64,000 bases of DNA from Phycisphaerales bacterium. Its GTDB lineage: Bacteria; Planctomycetota; Phycisphaerae; UBA1845; Fen-1342. Shown one piece after another: positions 26,223 to 36,036 of the stretch. The notes below the pieces were generated by a model. The model searched no databases. It worked only from the letters and a program-made list of their open reading frames with translations, and was not told where the DNA came from. Each line of letters begins with the position of its first letter. Positions within the stretch are counted from its first letter, which is position 1. Both the position numbers and the translations under genes were made by a program. Where the stretch lies: the NCBI GenBank assembly GCA_016716475.1, contig JADJWG010000004.1, forward strand, positions 248,001-312,000, given 5' to 3'.

Positions 26223-29200
26223 CTACATTTGCCGTGTCGCCCACGTCAGCAGATTGCACAGCAGCTTCCGCGGGACCTCAGCGGGTCCGCGATCCTCCAG
26301 CAGGCACCGCGCGAAATCGAGCGTCGACAACACGAAGCACCCCGCACCGTGCCGAACGACCGTGAGCGCTCCGGCTAGCGTGGGCTGGTGTCCTGTCACC
26401 ATGCCGACCAGCGTGGTCATGTTCTCCTTGTTACCTTTGGGATGCACCACCAGGCCGGTCCGCTGCGATTCGTAACGGGCGAATTCCTGGTACTCCCAGT
26501 TCATCGCTGTATTCACCGGCAGGCCCGCCAGCACGGGATGATCCCGAACGACGAAGTTACTGCCGAGCCAATACAGGCCGCCCTGGAGCCAGTCCTCATA
26601 GACGAGCGCACCCGCCGATGCGAGCACCTGGGCCCACTCGGGGGCGTGGCTGAAGATCAGGGCTGTCACACCCTCATCGTGTACGCGCCGCAGCACCTCG
26701 CGGACTGCCGGAGCGGCGCCGGCGACGAGGTCTGGGGTCGTCCACTCCAGCTTGATCAGGGCGCGCCACGGCAGTGGTTGCTGGTAGAAGTCGATCTGTA
26801 GTTCGTAGTCCCGACCGGCCACCAGTTCGAGCGCCCGGGTTGAACTCGTCAGCTTGCGCGGCACGGACCAGGTTTCGTAAGGCGTCCATTCGTCGATCAA
26901 CAATTCGCCATCGAGCCAGAGCCGCGCACCGTCGTCGTGTGAGAGGTGCAGGATGTAAGTCCCGGTCGTCGGGGCCCGCAGCCGACCCTGCCAACAGATG
27001 CTGAAATCGACGGGTCCGATGGCCGGATCGGGTCCCTGGGGCCAGAGAAAGTCGATCGTCGGGTCGACGCGGCGAAAAATCGGCGTGTCGAAGTTGCGGC
27101 CGCGGAAGTACTCGCCGGTCAGGCCGGTACGTGCTCCGCTGCGGGGGTGCAGGCACAGCGTCGGCACGACGGCGCGCGGCAACGGGTCGCAGCCCTCGAT
27201 GACCAGGTAATCCAATCCGTCCTGCGCAGAGGCCGCCTGCGCCAGCAGAGGCAGTTCGACTTGCCGGGCCTGCTGGAGGAAGGTGGTAATCGTGAGCCCT
27301 GTGCCCAAGACTGCGCCGCGACGTGAGATCGGCTGGCTGCGCCAATCGACCACAAACAATTCGTCGAATCCGGTGGCACGGTCCTGACCATCTTGTGCGA
27401 GCCAGGCCTCTACCCGATGTGTACCGGGTACCGTCGCGGGGGGGAGTGCGATTCCCAGTGCGAGCGGTTCGCCGAAGGTGTCGCCGCCGCGTACGGTGAC
27501 CTCGCGAGTGAGTACCGACGTGGTCCGGCCGTGGGAATCTGTGATGACAACACGTAACCGCGCCGGGCCGCGCAGATCGATCTCGTTGATGAGGTGTACG
27601 TCCACAATTGCACTGAGCGGAGCATGTCCGACACGCTGACGCAGTTTCACGGCGAGATAGAGCGGCTGGTTGTAATGGGCCAGGATGGCGGGATCGCCCT
27701 TGAAGTGGCGGAATTCATCGACAATACCGGAGTGGTTCTCGCGCGGCTGCGACTCCCAGCCGTTCACGACGTAACCGTCTGTCAGGTTTCCGAGGCGTAC
27801 GTTCTCGATGGTGCGGCCCTGGTAGTGATACGCGACGTTACCGCAGGCGCGGGCGAGGTCGTCGAGCGTGGGGAATGCTTCGTCCCAGCGCTGTTCGGCG
27901 AAAGCGGCAGCCCAACCCGCGTGCCACGCGCGGTATGCGGCGCCGTCCCACCCGTTGGTGCCGTGCTCGAGCTCCGCCCGGATCCGCTCGAGTTGGGGCG
28001 GTGTCGCGATCGCTCCATCTTCGCCCCAGAACACAATTTCCCCGGCGTTCGTCGTGCGCAACCGGTAGTCGTCGGGAGCGCGGTAGAACTCATCACACTG
28101 CACGCCGGGGCCGGCGGCATGGTGCTCGTCGGTCCAGCCGTAAAGGTAGGGCCGTGGATCGCCGGGACGCACATGGAGCTTCTTCGGATCATCCCCCGGA
28201 GTGTTCCAGCCGGAAGTGTAGGTGATGATGCGTGTGGGGTCGGCGGCCTGCGCCAGTGTCAGGTCGAAATCGTGCCGCTCGTGCGGCGCCCATTCCTGTT
28301 CGTTGATCAGGTTGTAGATCACCAGTGCGGGATGGTTGCGATCCCGCCGGATCATGCGGAGGAGTTGCTCCCGGGCCCAGCGGAAGCTGAACGCGTCCCC
28401 CCCGCGGCACCAGTAGCCACCCGGTTCGGCGTAGTACAGGAGGCCCAGCTCGTCGGCGCGGTCGAGAATCCGCGGGTCACCGATGGCACGGTGGAAGTTC
28501 AACATGTTGAGCCCGAGCGTGCGGGCGGCGCACAGGTGACGCTCGATATGCTGGGGCGTGGGAACACTGCCGGTGCGCGGCCAGAAGCTCCAACTGATCG
28601 CGCTGCGGAGCACGATTCTACGACCGTTAAGACGCAACGTGGCATGTTTTCCGATGCCTTCAGGCGTAAACCATCGGAAACCAAAGCGTGTGCGATGGGT
28701 GTCGACGGGCGGTGTCGCGGCGGTAGAGCCGGAGTGCAGGGTAACGTCGCAGTGGTAAAGTGCCGGATCGGCCGGCGACCAGGGGCGGGCAGCCGGAACA
28801 CTCAAGGAATGAATAATCCCATGCTCACCGGGCGGCACAGCAATGGCGGTCAGTTCCGCCACCGTTACGGGGTCCCCCCCGGCCACGGGAGTGATTCTCA
28901 CGATCGGTCGGACCAGGGCGGCCTCCGCGGAGGTATTTCGAAGTGTGATCGCGAGTGTAACGGTTGTTACTGCGGCGGTGTTACGAACGAATACGTCGGC
29001 AACATGAATGGCTGGCAATGCGAGTAGCTGCACACCCCCGGTGACGCCACCAAATCCGTGGCTGGCAGGGACCCGGTATCCACCCCAAGCGAACGTATCG
29101 AAATCTTCCCAGGAGAAATTTCCTCCGGGATCGGTTACGCGAACTGCGAGTCGATTGATGCCCGGGCGAACCCGATCCGTGATATCGACTTCGAACGGAG

Positions 29201-29567
29201 TCTGTCCGACAAGGTCGTAGCCGACCAGCTTCTCATTCAGAAAAACTTCGGCCCGCATCCGCACCGCTTCGAAGCAAAGGTGGAGGTGATGATGGACCCA
29301 GTCCGTAGGTATTTCAAAGTCGCGCACCCACCACGAAACCCCGCAATAATCCCCAACCAGCTCGTCCCACACATGTTCCTCAACCGTTCCCGGAACACTT
29401 ATGGATCGGCCGCTCTCGAGCACATGCCAACCCCCTGTGGGTGGTCGGGCCGGGAGGACACACACGTCTACGGGGGGCAGGTAGAGCTTGTCGTCTTGCC
29501 ATGGGGCAGTGGGATCGAGCCAGAGTCGCCAGCCCTGTCCGGTCAGATCGCATATTCGTCGCTGCAT
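26223..29567 (-). CDS. Glycoside hydrolase family 2-like protein with PA14 domain
   Basis: The 1114-residue protein starts with a beta-sandwich typical of GH2 (about 60-180), an immunoglobulin-like linker (190-290) and a TIM barrel (about 290-600) that contains the acid/base candidate in LINEQEW (near residue 424) and a second Glu in FWGEDGA (near 514) as nucleophile candidate. After another beta-rich part comes a PA14 carbohydrate-binding domain at about 815-938 (TGLTGEYFRGRNFD ... ALIKLEW) and a C-terminal alpha/beta domain that looks like a catalytically inactive glutamine-amidotransferase or ThuA fold. GH2 enzymes cleave beta-galactosides, glucuronides, mannosides and related sugars; specificity cannot be read. 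No signal peptide is seen, so it may act in the cytoplasm or be exported by an unusual route. Its codon use resembles its neighbours. Confidence 0.8.
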   Translation of the reverse strand: MQRRICDLTGQGWRLWLDPTAPWQDDKLYLPPVDVCVLPARPPTGGWHVLESGRSISVPGTVEEHVWDELVGDYCGVSWWVRDFEIPTDWVHHHLHLCFEAVRMRAEVFLNEKLVGYDLVGQTPFEVDITDRVRPGINRLAVRVTDPGGNFSWEDFDTFAWGGYRVPASHGFGGVTGGVQLLALPAIHVADVFVRNTAAVTTVTLAITLRNTSAEAALVRPIVRITPVAGGDPVTVAELTAIAVPPGEHGIIHSLSVPAARPWSPADPALYHCDVTLHSGSTAATPPVDTHRTRFGFRWFTPEGIGKHATLRLNGRRIVLRSAISWSFWPRTGSVPTPQHIERHLCAARTLGLNMLNFHRAIGDPRILDRADELGLLYYAEPGGYWCRGGDAFSFRWAREQLLRMIRRDRNHPALVIYNLINEQEWAPHERHDFDLTLAQAADPTRIITYTSGWNTPGDDPKKLHVRPGDPRPYLYGWTDEHHAAGPGVQCDEFYRAPDDYRLRTTNAGEIVFWGEDGAIATPPQLERIRAELEHGTNGWDGAAYRAWHAGWAAAFAEQRWDEAFPTLDDLARACGNVAYHYQGRTIENVRLGNLTDGYVVNGWESQPRENHSGIVDEFRHFKGDPAILAHYNQPLYLAVKLRQRVGHAPLSAIVDVHLINEIDLRGPARLRVVITDSHGRTTSVLTREVTVRGGDTFGEPLALGIALPPATVPGTHRVEAWLAQDGQDRATGFDELFVVDWRSQPISRRGAVLGTGLTITTFLQQARQVELPLLAQAASAQDGLDYLVIEGCDPLPRAVVPTLCLHPRSGARTGLTGEYFRGRNFDTPIFRRVDPTIDFLWPQGPDPAIGPVDFSICWQGRLRAPTTGTYILHLSHDDGARLWLDGELLIDEWTPYETWSVPRKLTSSTRALELVAGRDYELQIDFYQQPLPWRALIKLEWTTPDLVAGAAPAVREVLRRVHDEGVTALIFSHAPEWAQVLASAGALVYEDWLQGGLYWLGSNFVVRDHPVLAGLPVNTAMNWEYQEFARYESQRTGLVVHPKGNKENMTTLVGMVTGHQPTLAGALTVVRHGAGCFVLSTLDFARCLLEDRGPAEVPRKLLCNLLTWATRQM

Positions 29568-29948
29568 GAGGAATCCCGAGAGTGGTGGGAGTATTCGATG
29601 GCGCCGCTGAATCCTCGCCCGCCCATGCCCGGCGCATTCTGACGCCGGCGGTCGAGCAGTGTAGCATGTGGCGGTGGGGTCGTGAGAGCCCTGCTGGTAG
29701 CGACCTAGACTGTCACACCTCGCCGTGATACAATGGAGCTTAATCGGGGGTGTTTAAGATCGTAGCTTGGCGCTGCGTGATCGAAACAACCCAATTTCCT
29801 GCGGCGAGGGGGCGTCAAAAAGTCCCAGAGCCGTTAGAATTTGGGCGGCCCGGGGGGTGCTGGCCGGGCCCTCTCTTGCGGTCTTGGTCCCATTCGCGTT
29901 ATAAGGGCTTGGCGCGGTCGGAGCGGAATGTTCCAGTAGGAGTCGCGA
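29568..29948. other. Intergenic stretch with hairpin and promoter-like site
   Basis: No gene is supported. GGCCCGG (29847-29853) and CCGGGCC (29864-29870) form a 7-bp hairpin with a 10-nt loop, and a promoter-like pair follows at 29876-29905. The region separates the divergent GH2 and SDR genes. Confidence 0.5.
29876..29905 (+). promoter_or_regulatory. Possible promoter of the SDR reductase gene
   Basis: TTGCGG (29876-29881) and TATAAG (29900-29905) are spaced by 18 bp, 44 bp before the GTG start at 29949. Fit to consensus is moderate. Confidence 0.4.
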
Positions 29949-31064
29949 GTGCTTGAAGCTGGGTCGAACGTCCTCATCACCGGCGCCACCGGTCTCATCG
30001 GCGGTGAACTGGTGCGGACGTTGATCACACAACCGGTGGGGAAGGTGTGGGCGCTCGCGCGCCCGACGCCGGAGGCCGGGCCAGCTCTGCGCCTGGGTGA
30101 GCGTCTGCGGCGGTCGGGTGTCGACCCGGCAGCCGCGGCTAATCTGGGCGTACGGGCGGTGGCAGGGGATATTACGATCGAACGGTTGGGCCTCTCCGAC
30201 AGTGCTTATGAGGAGATCTGCCGCGAAGCGGACATCATCATCCACAGCGCGGCCGAGACGTCCTTCATTCGCGCTGCGGCCTGCCGCAAGACGAACATCG
30301 CTGGTGCGCGGAACATTATCGATTTCACGCGCACGTGCCAGCGTGAACCACTGCTGGTCTGCATCAGCACGGCGTACGTCAGCGGCGTGGTCGCCGATGC
30401 CTGCCTCTCGGAAGAAGAGGCGTCGGCGAGCGACCATCACAACGAGTACACCCGCTCCAAGGCAGTGGCGGAGGAGCTGTTCAACACAAGCGGCCTGCCG
30501 GTTCTGACGGTGCGGCCGTCGGTTGTCCTCAGCGCGGGTGTGCCGGATTCGGGCTTCGCGCGCGCGATTCTCCAGTTCGTACCGCTGCTGGCCGAATTCG
30601 AAGCCGTGCCGATCGACCCGGTGGCGCGGCCGGATGCCGTGCCCGTGCAGTACGTGGTGGACAGTATTGTCCGGCTGCTGCAGTTGCGTGCGCGGAAGTA
30701 TGACTGTTACCACATTTCGGCCGGCAACGTCGGGACATCCAACTACGCGGAGATGGCCCGCGTGCTGGATCGTTTCTACCAGCGGCCCCAGCCGTTGCGA
30801 CTGATCTCGCCGAAGCAATGGAATCGCGAACTCCACCGGCAGTATGTCGGTACTCCAAAACGCCGCCGGCTGTTCGCCTCGCTGCGGAACTACCTGCCGT
30901 TCCTGAATATGAACGTGGCGTACGATAACAGCCGGCTGCGGGCGGAACTCGGCGAGCGTTTCCCCGCGCTGCCGCCGCTCACGTCGTACCTGTTTGAGTT
31001 GCTGCGGCTGATGTCGGATGATCCCGCGACGGCGCGGATGATGCGACTCGCGAACCGGGCGTAG
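29949..31064 (+). CDS. Extended SDR / fatty acyl-CoA reductase-like NAD(P)-binding protein
   Basis: The 371-residue protein has TGATGLIGGELVRTL (11-25) for dinucleotide binding, ISTAYVSG with the active-site Ser/Thr, and EYTRSKAVAEE with the Tyr-x3-Lys pair. The 'ADIIIHSAAETSF' and 'STAYVSG' blocks match the NAD_binding_4 (male sterility) group used by thioester and fatty-acyl reductases. GTG 29949 follows TAGGAG by 6 nt. The substrate is not known; a lipid or polyketide-like thioester is plausible from family. It is probably monocistronic. Confidence 0.78.
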   Translation: MLEAGSNVLITGATGLIGGELVRTLITQPVGKVWALARPTPEAGPALRLGERLRRSGVDPAAAANLGVRAVAGDITIERLGLSDSAYEEICREADIIIHSAAETSFIRAAACRKTNIAGARNIIDFTRTCQREPLLVCISTAYVSGVVADACLSEEEASASDHHNEYTRSKAVAEELFNTSGLPVLTVRPSVVLSAGVPDSGFARAILQFVPLLAEFEAVPIDPVARPDAVPVQYVVDSIVRLLQLRARKYDCYHISAGNVGTSNYAEMARVLDRFYQRPQPLRLISPKQWNRELHRQYVGTPKRRRLFASLRNYLPFLNMNVAYDNSRLRAELGERFPALPPLTSYLFELLRLMSDDPATARMMRLANRA

Positions 31065-31208
31065 TTGGCAGCGCAACAGAGTCCGCTGTTTACAGAGTGG
31101 TGCCTGTAGTTCGGGCGGTGTGCGCTGGGGGAGAGCTTGGTCTGCCACACGATTCCTTGAGCCGCATGATCCCTTTCCGTGGAACCGCCCGGCAGTTCTC
31201 CTGCAAGC

Positions 31209-31898
31209 ATGTCCTCAAGCCGTCCCGCGATCGTGCTTCTCTCCGGTGGCCTCGACAGTGCTACTACGCTCGCGATGGCGCGTCAGGAGGGCTTCACACC
31301 GCTCGCGCTGAGCTTCCGCTACGGGCAGCGCCACGCCGGCGAGATCGCTGCGGCCCGCGCGGTGGCCGTGGCTCAGGGCAACACGGAGCATCTGGTCGTG
31401 GAGATGGACCTGCGCGTCTTCGGCGGTTCAGCTCTCACGGCGCCGATCGCAGTCCCGAAAGACCGCGACCTCGCCGCTACAGACATTCCCATCACGTACG
31501 TACCGGCGCGCAACACGATCTTCCTCGCCTATGCCCTGGCACTCGCCGAAGTGCGCCAGGCGGTCGACATCTTCATCGGTGTGAACGCCGTCGACTACAG
31601 CGGTTACCCGGACTGTCGGCCGGAATACATCACAGCGTTCGAGCACATGGCCAATCTCGCTACGCGTGCCGGGGTCGAGGGGCAACACGTTCGCATCCAC
31701 ACCCCGCTGATCGCGCTGCGCAAGAGTGACATCATCCGGTGCGGACTCGCGTTGAGCGTCGATTACGGCCTCACGCGGAGTTGCTATGACCCGGACGCGG
31801 CCGGCCGCGGCTGTGGCCATTGCGACAGTTGCCGACTGCGGCGCGCGGCGTTCGCGGAGTTGGGCCGAGAGGATCCGGCGCCATACATGGACGATTGA
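31209..31898 (+). CDS. queC: 7-cyano-7-deazaguanine synthase
   Basis: The 229-residue QueC has the PP-loop LLSGGLDSATTL near the N-terminus, an ALSFRYGQRHAGE block, PARNTIF and the C-terminal zinc site C-x8-C-x2-C-x2-C (CYDPDAAGRGCGHCDSC). It converts 7-carboxy-7-deazaguanine and ammonia to preQ0 with ATP, for queuosine or archaeosine-type tRNA and DNA modification. The start is ATG 31209; a GTG at 31179 would add ten residues. queD, queE and queF are not adjacent. It is convergent with the oligopeptide-binding protein gene. Confidence 0.93.
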   Translation: MSSSRPAIVLLSGGLDSATTLAMARQEGFTPLALSFRYGQRHAGEIAAARAVAVAQGNTEHLVVEMDLRVFGGSALTAPIAVPKDRDLAATDIPITYVPARNTIFLAYALALAEVRQAVDIFIGVNAVDYSGYPDCRPEYITAFEHMANLATRAGVEGQHVRIHTPLIALRKSDIIRCGLALSVDYGLTRSCYDPDAAGRGCGHCDSCRLRRAAFAELGREDPAPYMDD

Positions 31899-31916
31899 CG
31901 GCCTGCACACGGCGGT

Positions 31917-33632
31917 TCAATCTTCCCGTGTGACCGGGCGCACGCGATGGATCTGCAGCAGATCCCGCACGTTGTCGTTGACCCCCTCAAACCGTGGCTG
32001 AAGCAAATAGTTTCCCTGTCGAAAGAACAGCGGCAGGATCGGCAGGGCGTCTTCGACGAGGATGCGCTCCGCTGCGGCCAGCAGCCGGAACCGCTCCAGA
32101 TTGTCGCCCTCGACGGCCGCCGCGGCGATCAGTTCGTCGTACGCGACGAAACTCCACCCCGTGAGATTTGTACCGTTGTGGGTCGTGAAGAGCTCGAGAA
32201 ACGTACTCGGGTCCATGTAGTCCCCGAACCAGGTGGCCCGGGCGACGTCGTAGTCGAGGTTACGGAGCTTCGTGGTCAGTACCTTGCCTTCCATCTGCAG
32301 CAGACTCACGCGCACCCCCAGCACGCGCTCCCACATGGACTGCACCGCCTCGGCGATCAGGCGCTGCTCCGCGTCACCGCCGGCGAAGGCCAGTTCGATC
32401 GGCCGGCGCGCCACCGCCATCCCCAAGCCGCTGCGGGCCAGGTGCTCGCGTGCCAGAACTTCCCGCTCGGCCTGCGTCAGGCCCGCCCCGAGACCTTCCG
32501 GCGGGGTGTAGTGGATCACGCCACCGTCGGGTCCACTCCGCTCCATCAGCGGAATCGCCGCCCGCGGTACGAATGAGTACGCCGGCTGCTCCCCCAAGCC
32601 CATGACGTGTGCGCAGATCGCGTCGCGGTCCAGTGCCAGCGACAACGCCTTTCGCAGTTCCACATTGTCGAATGGTGGCCGTTTTGTGTTTACCCGAAAG
32701 AAGAAACTCGCAAAACGTTCACCGGTGCGAAAGTCGCTGCGACGCCCGGCCGCCTGCTCCGCCAGCAGCGCTTGTGCCACTGTCCGTTCAACACCGCGCA
32801 CGAAATCTACCCGGCCGGTGCGGTAGGCGATCAGGGCCGCATTCATGTCTCCCATGATCGTCCCTTCGATCGTATCGACGGCGATCGTGTCCGTATCCCA
32901 GTAGTGCGGATTACGTTCCAGCCAGACACGCTCCTTGAAGGCCCAATCGTGCAGCACGAATGCCCCGTTGCAGACGATGTTTTCCGGCCGCAGCCAGAGA
33001 TGTTGCGTTCCGCGCAATACCTGACCGTCACGATAGGCCCAACGTTCGAGCGTTGGCGGATGCAGCGGTACGAAGGCGATAAAGGAGGTCAGGTCAAGGA
33101 AGTACGCGCACGGCGCCGTCAGCGTGATCCGCAGGGTGTGGGGGCCGAGTACCGCGATGCCGACGGTCTCGGCCGGGAGAGCGGAAGTCGTGGCATCCTC
33201 GAGGCGTGAACGGTAATAGGCCTCCGCGCCGTCGATCACGAAGAAAAGATTGGCATACGCTGCCTCGGCTTTCGGATCGAGGGCGCGCAACCAGGCGAAG
33301 CGGAAATGTTCGGCCGTGACGGGTTCGCCGTTGGACCAGCGGGCGGTGGGCCGCAGGTGGAATGTAAATTCACGGCGGTCGGGGCTGACTTCCCACTGTT
33401 CGGCAACGGCCGCCTCGGGCACGAACGTTGCCGCATTCAAGCGGGTGAGTCCTTCGAAGAGGGCGGCGGCGAGTTGGATTTCGTGCAGCCAACTGAGGCG
33501 CTGCGGGTCGAGGGTGCGCGGTTCAAGCGTGACCACCACGAAATCGGCGCGCTGGCTGCGTTCACCCAGAGCGAGGGTGACGAGGACCGCCGTTGTCGGT
33601 ACGAGGATCAGGAGTGCGAGCTTGGGGATCAT
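31917..33632 (-). CDS. Peptide ABC transporter substrate-binding protein (SBP family 5)
   Basis: The product (571 residues from ATG 33632) has an N-terminal membrane segment (LALLILVPTTAVLVTLAL, signal peptide or anchor) and a complete OppA/DppA-type fold: EPRTLDPQ, the RPTARWSNGEPVTAEHF block, YANLFFVIDGAEAYY and a C-terminal ERILVEDALPILPLFF segment. Such proteins bind oligopeptides outside the membrane and deliver them to an Opp/Dpp permease. No permease or ATPase gene is next to it, so it works with genes elsewhere or with a different role. The start is set by GGAG 7 nt upstream of 33632. Confidence 0.88.
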   Translation of the reverse strand: MIPKLALLILVPTTAVLVTLALGERSQRADFVVVTLEPRTLDPQRLSWLHEIQLAAALFEGLTRLNAATFVPEAAVAEQWEVSPDRREFTFHLRPTARWSNGEPVTAEHFRFAWLRALDPKAEAAYANLFFVIDGAEAYYRSRLEDATTSALPAETVGIAVLGPHTLRITLTAPCAYFLDLTSFIAFVPLHPPTLERWAYRDGQVLRGTQHLWLRPENIVCNGAFVLHDWAFKERVWLERNPHYWDTDTIAVDTIEGTIMGDMNAALIAYRTGRVDFVRGVERTVAQALLAEQAAGRRSDFRTGERFASFFFRVNTKRPPFDNVELRKALSLALDRDAICAHVMGLGEQPAYSFVPRAAIPLMERSGPDGGVIHYTPPEGLGAGLTQAEREVLAREHLARSGLGMAVARRPIELAFAGGDAEQRLIAEAVQSMWERVLGVRVSLLQMEGKVLTTKLRNLDYDVARATWFGDYMDPSTFLELFTTHNGTNLTGWSFVAYDELIAAAAVEGDNLERFRLLAAAERILVEDALPILPLFFRQGNYLLQPRFEGVNDNVRDLLQIHRVRPVTRED

Positions 33633-33754
33633 CAGAACGCTCCGGTTCTGTGGCCGCGCAGTTATTCCCACGCTATGCGTACAATACCGCCAAGCGCCCC
33701 CAGCTTGACACCCCGTACAGCGCCGACTAGCTTCGCCCGGGCGCCACGGAGACG

Positions 33755-34159
33755 ATGGTCATGGAAGTTCGCATGGATCTCGCGCAGATCCGTATCTCGG
33801 AGTCGCATGATCACCAGGTGATCGTGCTGCGGGAACGGAATGGCAACCGCCTGCTCCAGATCGTCATCGGTCTGTCGGAAGCGCTCGCGATCGATCGGCG
33901 CGTGAACGGGGTGCAGTTGCAGCGACCGATGACCCACGACCTGCTCGCGAACACGATCGAGTTGCTCTCCGGCGAAATCGAGAAAATCGTCATCAACGAC
34001 CTGCAGCAGCATACTTTCTACGCCAAGCTCGTCATTCGTCATCACGGCGAGCTGGTCGAAGTGGACGCCCGGCCGTCGGATGCGATCGCGCTGGGCGTTG
34101 CCGACGAAGTTCCGCTGTACGTCGAAGACCACGTGTTGAACGAAGCCGCGACCCAGTAG
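33755..34159 (+). CDS. Bifunctional nuclease family protein (DUF151)
   Basis: The 134-residue protein covers the BFN domain: VIVLRERNGNRLLQIVIGLSEALAI, the central MTHDLLANTIELLSGEIEKI and the end LVEVDARPSDAIALGV, which has the family's conserved R-P-S-D-A. Members have been described with DNase and RNase activity in plants and Thermotoga, though their role in bacteria is not settled. ATG 33755 is kept; the Met at 33761 is also possible. It sits between a divergent oligopeptide-binding protein and ribulokinase. Confidence 0.85.
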   Translation: MVMEVRMDLAQIRISESHDHQVIVLRERNGNRLLQIVIGLSEALAIDRRVNGVQLQRPMTHDLLANTIELLSGEIEKIVINDLQQHTFYAKLVIRHHGELVEVDARPSDAIALGVADEVPLYVEDHVLNEAATQ

Positions 34160-34219
34160 CGCGACCGGTGAAGCGCCGCGGCGGGTCCGCCGGCGTGGCG
34201 CTGCGGAGGAGCCCCCCCA

Positions 34220-35908
34220 ATGCCCGCGACGCCCACGTTCTCGCTCGGGCTCGATTTCGGAACCAATTCCGCCCGCGCGCTGCTTGTGGATTTGCGCTCC
34301 GGGGAGGAAGTCGCCTCCGCGGTAGCACCCTACCCAAGCGGCACGCAGGGCGTCCTGCTCGACCCCCGCGATCCGCTGCTCGCACGCCAGAGTCCCGCCG
34401 ACTGGGCGGCGGCGCTCACCCGCGCCGTGCGGGCCGCCGTCCGCATGGGCAACCGGCACAAGGCATTTCGGCCGGAGGGCATCATCGGCATCGGCATCGA
34501 CACGACGGGGAGCACTCCGCTGCCGGTGGATGCGACCAGTCGGGCGCTGGCCCTGCGGCCGGAATTCGCGAAGAACCTGCACGCCGCGGCGTGGCTGTGG
34601 AAGGACCACACCAGCCACGCTGAAGCCGAGGAGATTACCGAGCTGCTGCGGCTCGAAGCGCCGGAATACCTGTTGCTCTGCGGCGGCGCATACAGCAGCG
34701 AGTGGTTCTGGTCCAAGATTCTGCACTGCCTGCGCACGGCCCCGCGGGTCTTCGCCGCGGCCGCATCGTGGCTCGAACAGTGTGACTACATCCCCGCCCT
34801 GCTGACGGGTTGCGACGATGTGCGCAAGTTGCCCCGCAGCATCTGTGCCGCCGGTCATAAGGCCATGTTCCACCCTAAGCTCGGCCTGCCGCCGGCGGAG
34901 CTCCTGGGGCGGCTTGATCCGCGTCTGGCAGACCTCCGCACACGGCTTTACAACCAGGCGTTCACCGCTGACCAGGTTGCCGGCACCCTCGCGCCCGACT
35001 GGGCCCGCCGACTCGGGTTACCGGCGGGGATTCCGATCGCAGTGGGAGCCATCGACGCACATCTCGGCGCCGTCGGGGCAGGCATTCGCCCCGGCACACT
35101 CGTGAAGATTATCGGCACCAGTTCGTGCGACATGATGATCACCGAGCAAGGCGGACGTACGCCTGAAATCCCGGGCCTGTGCGGCTACGCGGATGGTTCG
35201 ATCGTGCCGGCCTACTGGGGGATCGAGGCCGGGCAGTCGGCCGTCGGGGACTTGTTTCACTGGTTCGTGCACCATTTTGATCGTCGGCGCGACGGTCACG
35301 CAGCCCTCTCCAGAGAGGCGGCCACGCTTCGCCCCGGGGAGTCCGGCCTGCTCGCGCTGGACTGGAATAACGGTAATCGCTGCACGCTCGTTGATGTGCG
35401 TCTGACAGGTCTGCTGGTCGGTCAAACCCTGCACACGACGCCTGCGGAGACCTATCGCGCGCTGATCGAGGCCACGGCCTTTGGTGCGCGCGCGATCATG
35501 GAACGCTTAGAGGAATACGGCGTGCAAGTCCGTGAGGTCGTGAATTGCGGCGGCATTGCCGACAAAAATCCGCTGATCATGCAAATCTATGCGGATGTGA
35601 CTGGCCGGCCGATGAAGATCGCGCGCTCTTCCCAGGCCTGCGCGCTGGGGGCGGCCATCTGCGGGGCGGTGGCAGCGGGTAAACGCCGCGGTGGCTTCGC
35701 TTCCTTTGCGCAGGCCCAGAAGAAGCTCACTGGGACGCGACCGACGGTCTACCGGCCCGAACGCCGTGCCCACACCGTCTACAACGAGCTGTATGGCCTG
35801 TACCGCCGACTCTACGACGCTTTCGGCAATACAGACCACGCACAGCCGGTGGGTGACCTGATGAAGGAGCTACTCGTCATTCGCGACTGCGTACGACAGC
35901 GTGTTTGA
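34220..35908 (+). CDS. araB: Ribulokinase
   Basis: The 562-residue product is a full FGGY kinase: LGLDFGTNSARALL at the N-terminus, IGIDTTGSTPLPVD, AWLWKDHTS and PAYWGIEAGQSAVGDLFHWF, with the C-terminal ATP-binding VNCGGIADKNPLIMQIYADV. These match AraB, which phosphorylates L-ribulose, and also D-ribulose and ribitol, at C5. GGAGGAG lies 8 nt upstream of ATG 34220. No araA or araD is nearby, so it may serve another pentulose route. Confidence 0.9.
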   Translation: MPATPTFSLGLDFGTNSARALLVDLRSGEEVASAVAPYPSGTQGVLLDPRDPLLARQSPADWAAALTRAVRAAVRMGNRHKAFRPEGIIGIGIDTTGSTPLPVDATSRALALRPEFAKNLHAAAWLWKDHTSHAEAEEITELLRLEAPEYLLLCGGAYSSEWFWSKILHCLRTAPRVFAAAASWLEQCDYIPALLTGCDDVRKLPRSICAAGHKAMFHPKLGLPPAELLGRLDPRLADLRTRLYNQAFTADQVAGTLAPDWARRLGLPAGIPIAVGAIDAHLGAVGAGIRPGTLVKIIGTSSCDMMITEQGGRTPEIPGLCGYADGSIVPAYWGIEAGQSAVGDLFHWFVHHFDRRRDGHAALSREAATLRPGESGLLALDWNNGNRCTLVDVRLTGLLVGQTLHTTPAETYRALIEATAFGARAIMERLEEYGVQVREVVNCGGIADKNPLIMQIYADVTGRPMKIARSSQACALGAAICGAVAAGKRRGGFASFAQAQKKLTGTRPTVYRPERRAHTVYNELYGLYRRLYDAFGNTDHAQPVGDLMKELLVIRDCVRQRV

Positions 35909-36036
35909 CGTTGCCCCGACCGGTCCCGGGCTTTCACCAGTCAGGATGTCCGCTATACCACCGCACCGCGTCCGTCCTTTATCGGCCGTAACTCTGTGGG
36001 TTCACGCCTACCACCCCGGTAACCGATACCCCCGAT

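Noticed and set aside
31209..31898. Seven-deazaguanine DNA modification (Dpd) cluster
   Set aside because: queC stands alone with no dpd genes, so an ordinary role in queuosine synthesis is more likely.
34220..35908. Complete L-arabinose operon
   Set aside because: Only araB is present; no isomerase, epimerase, transporter or AraC-type regulator lies beside it.
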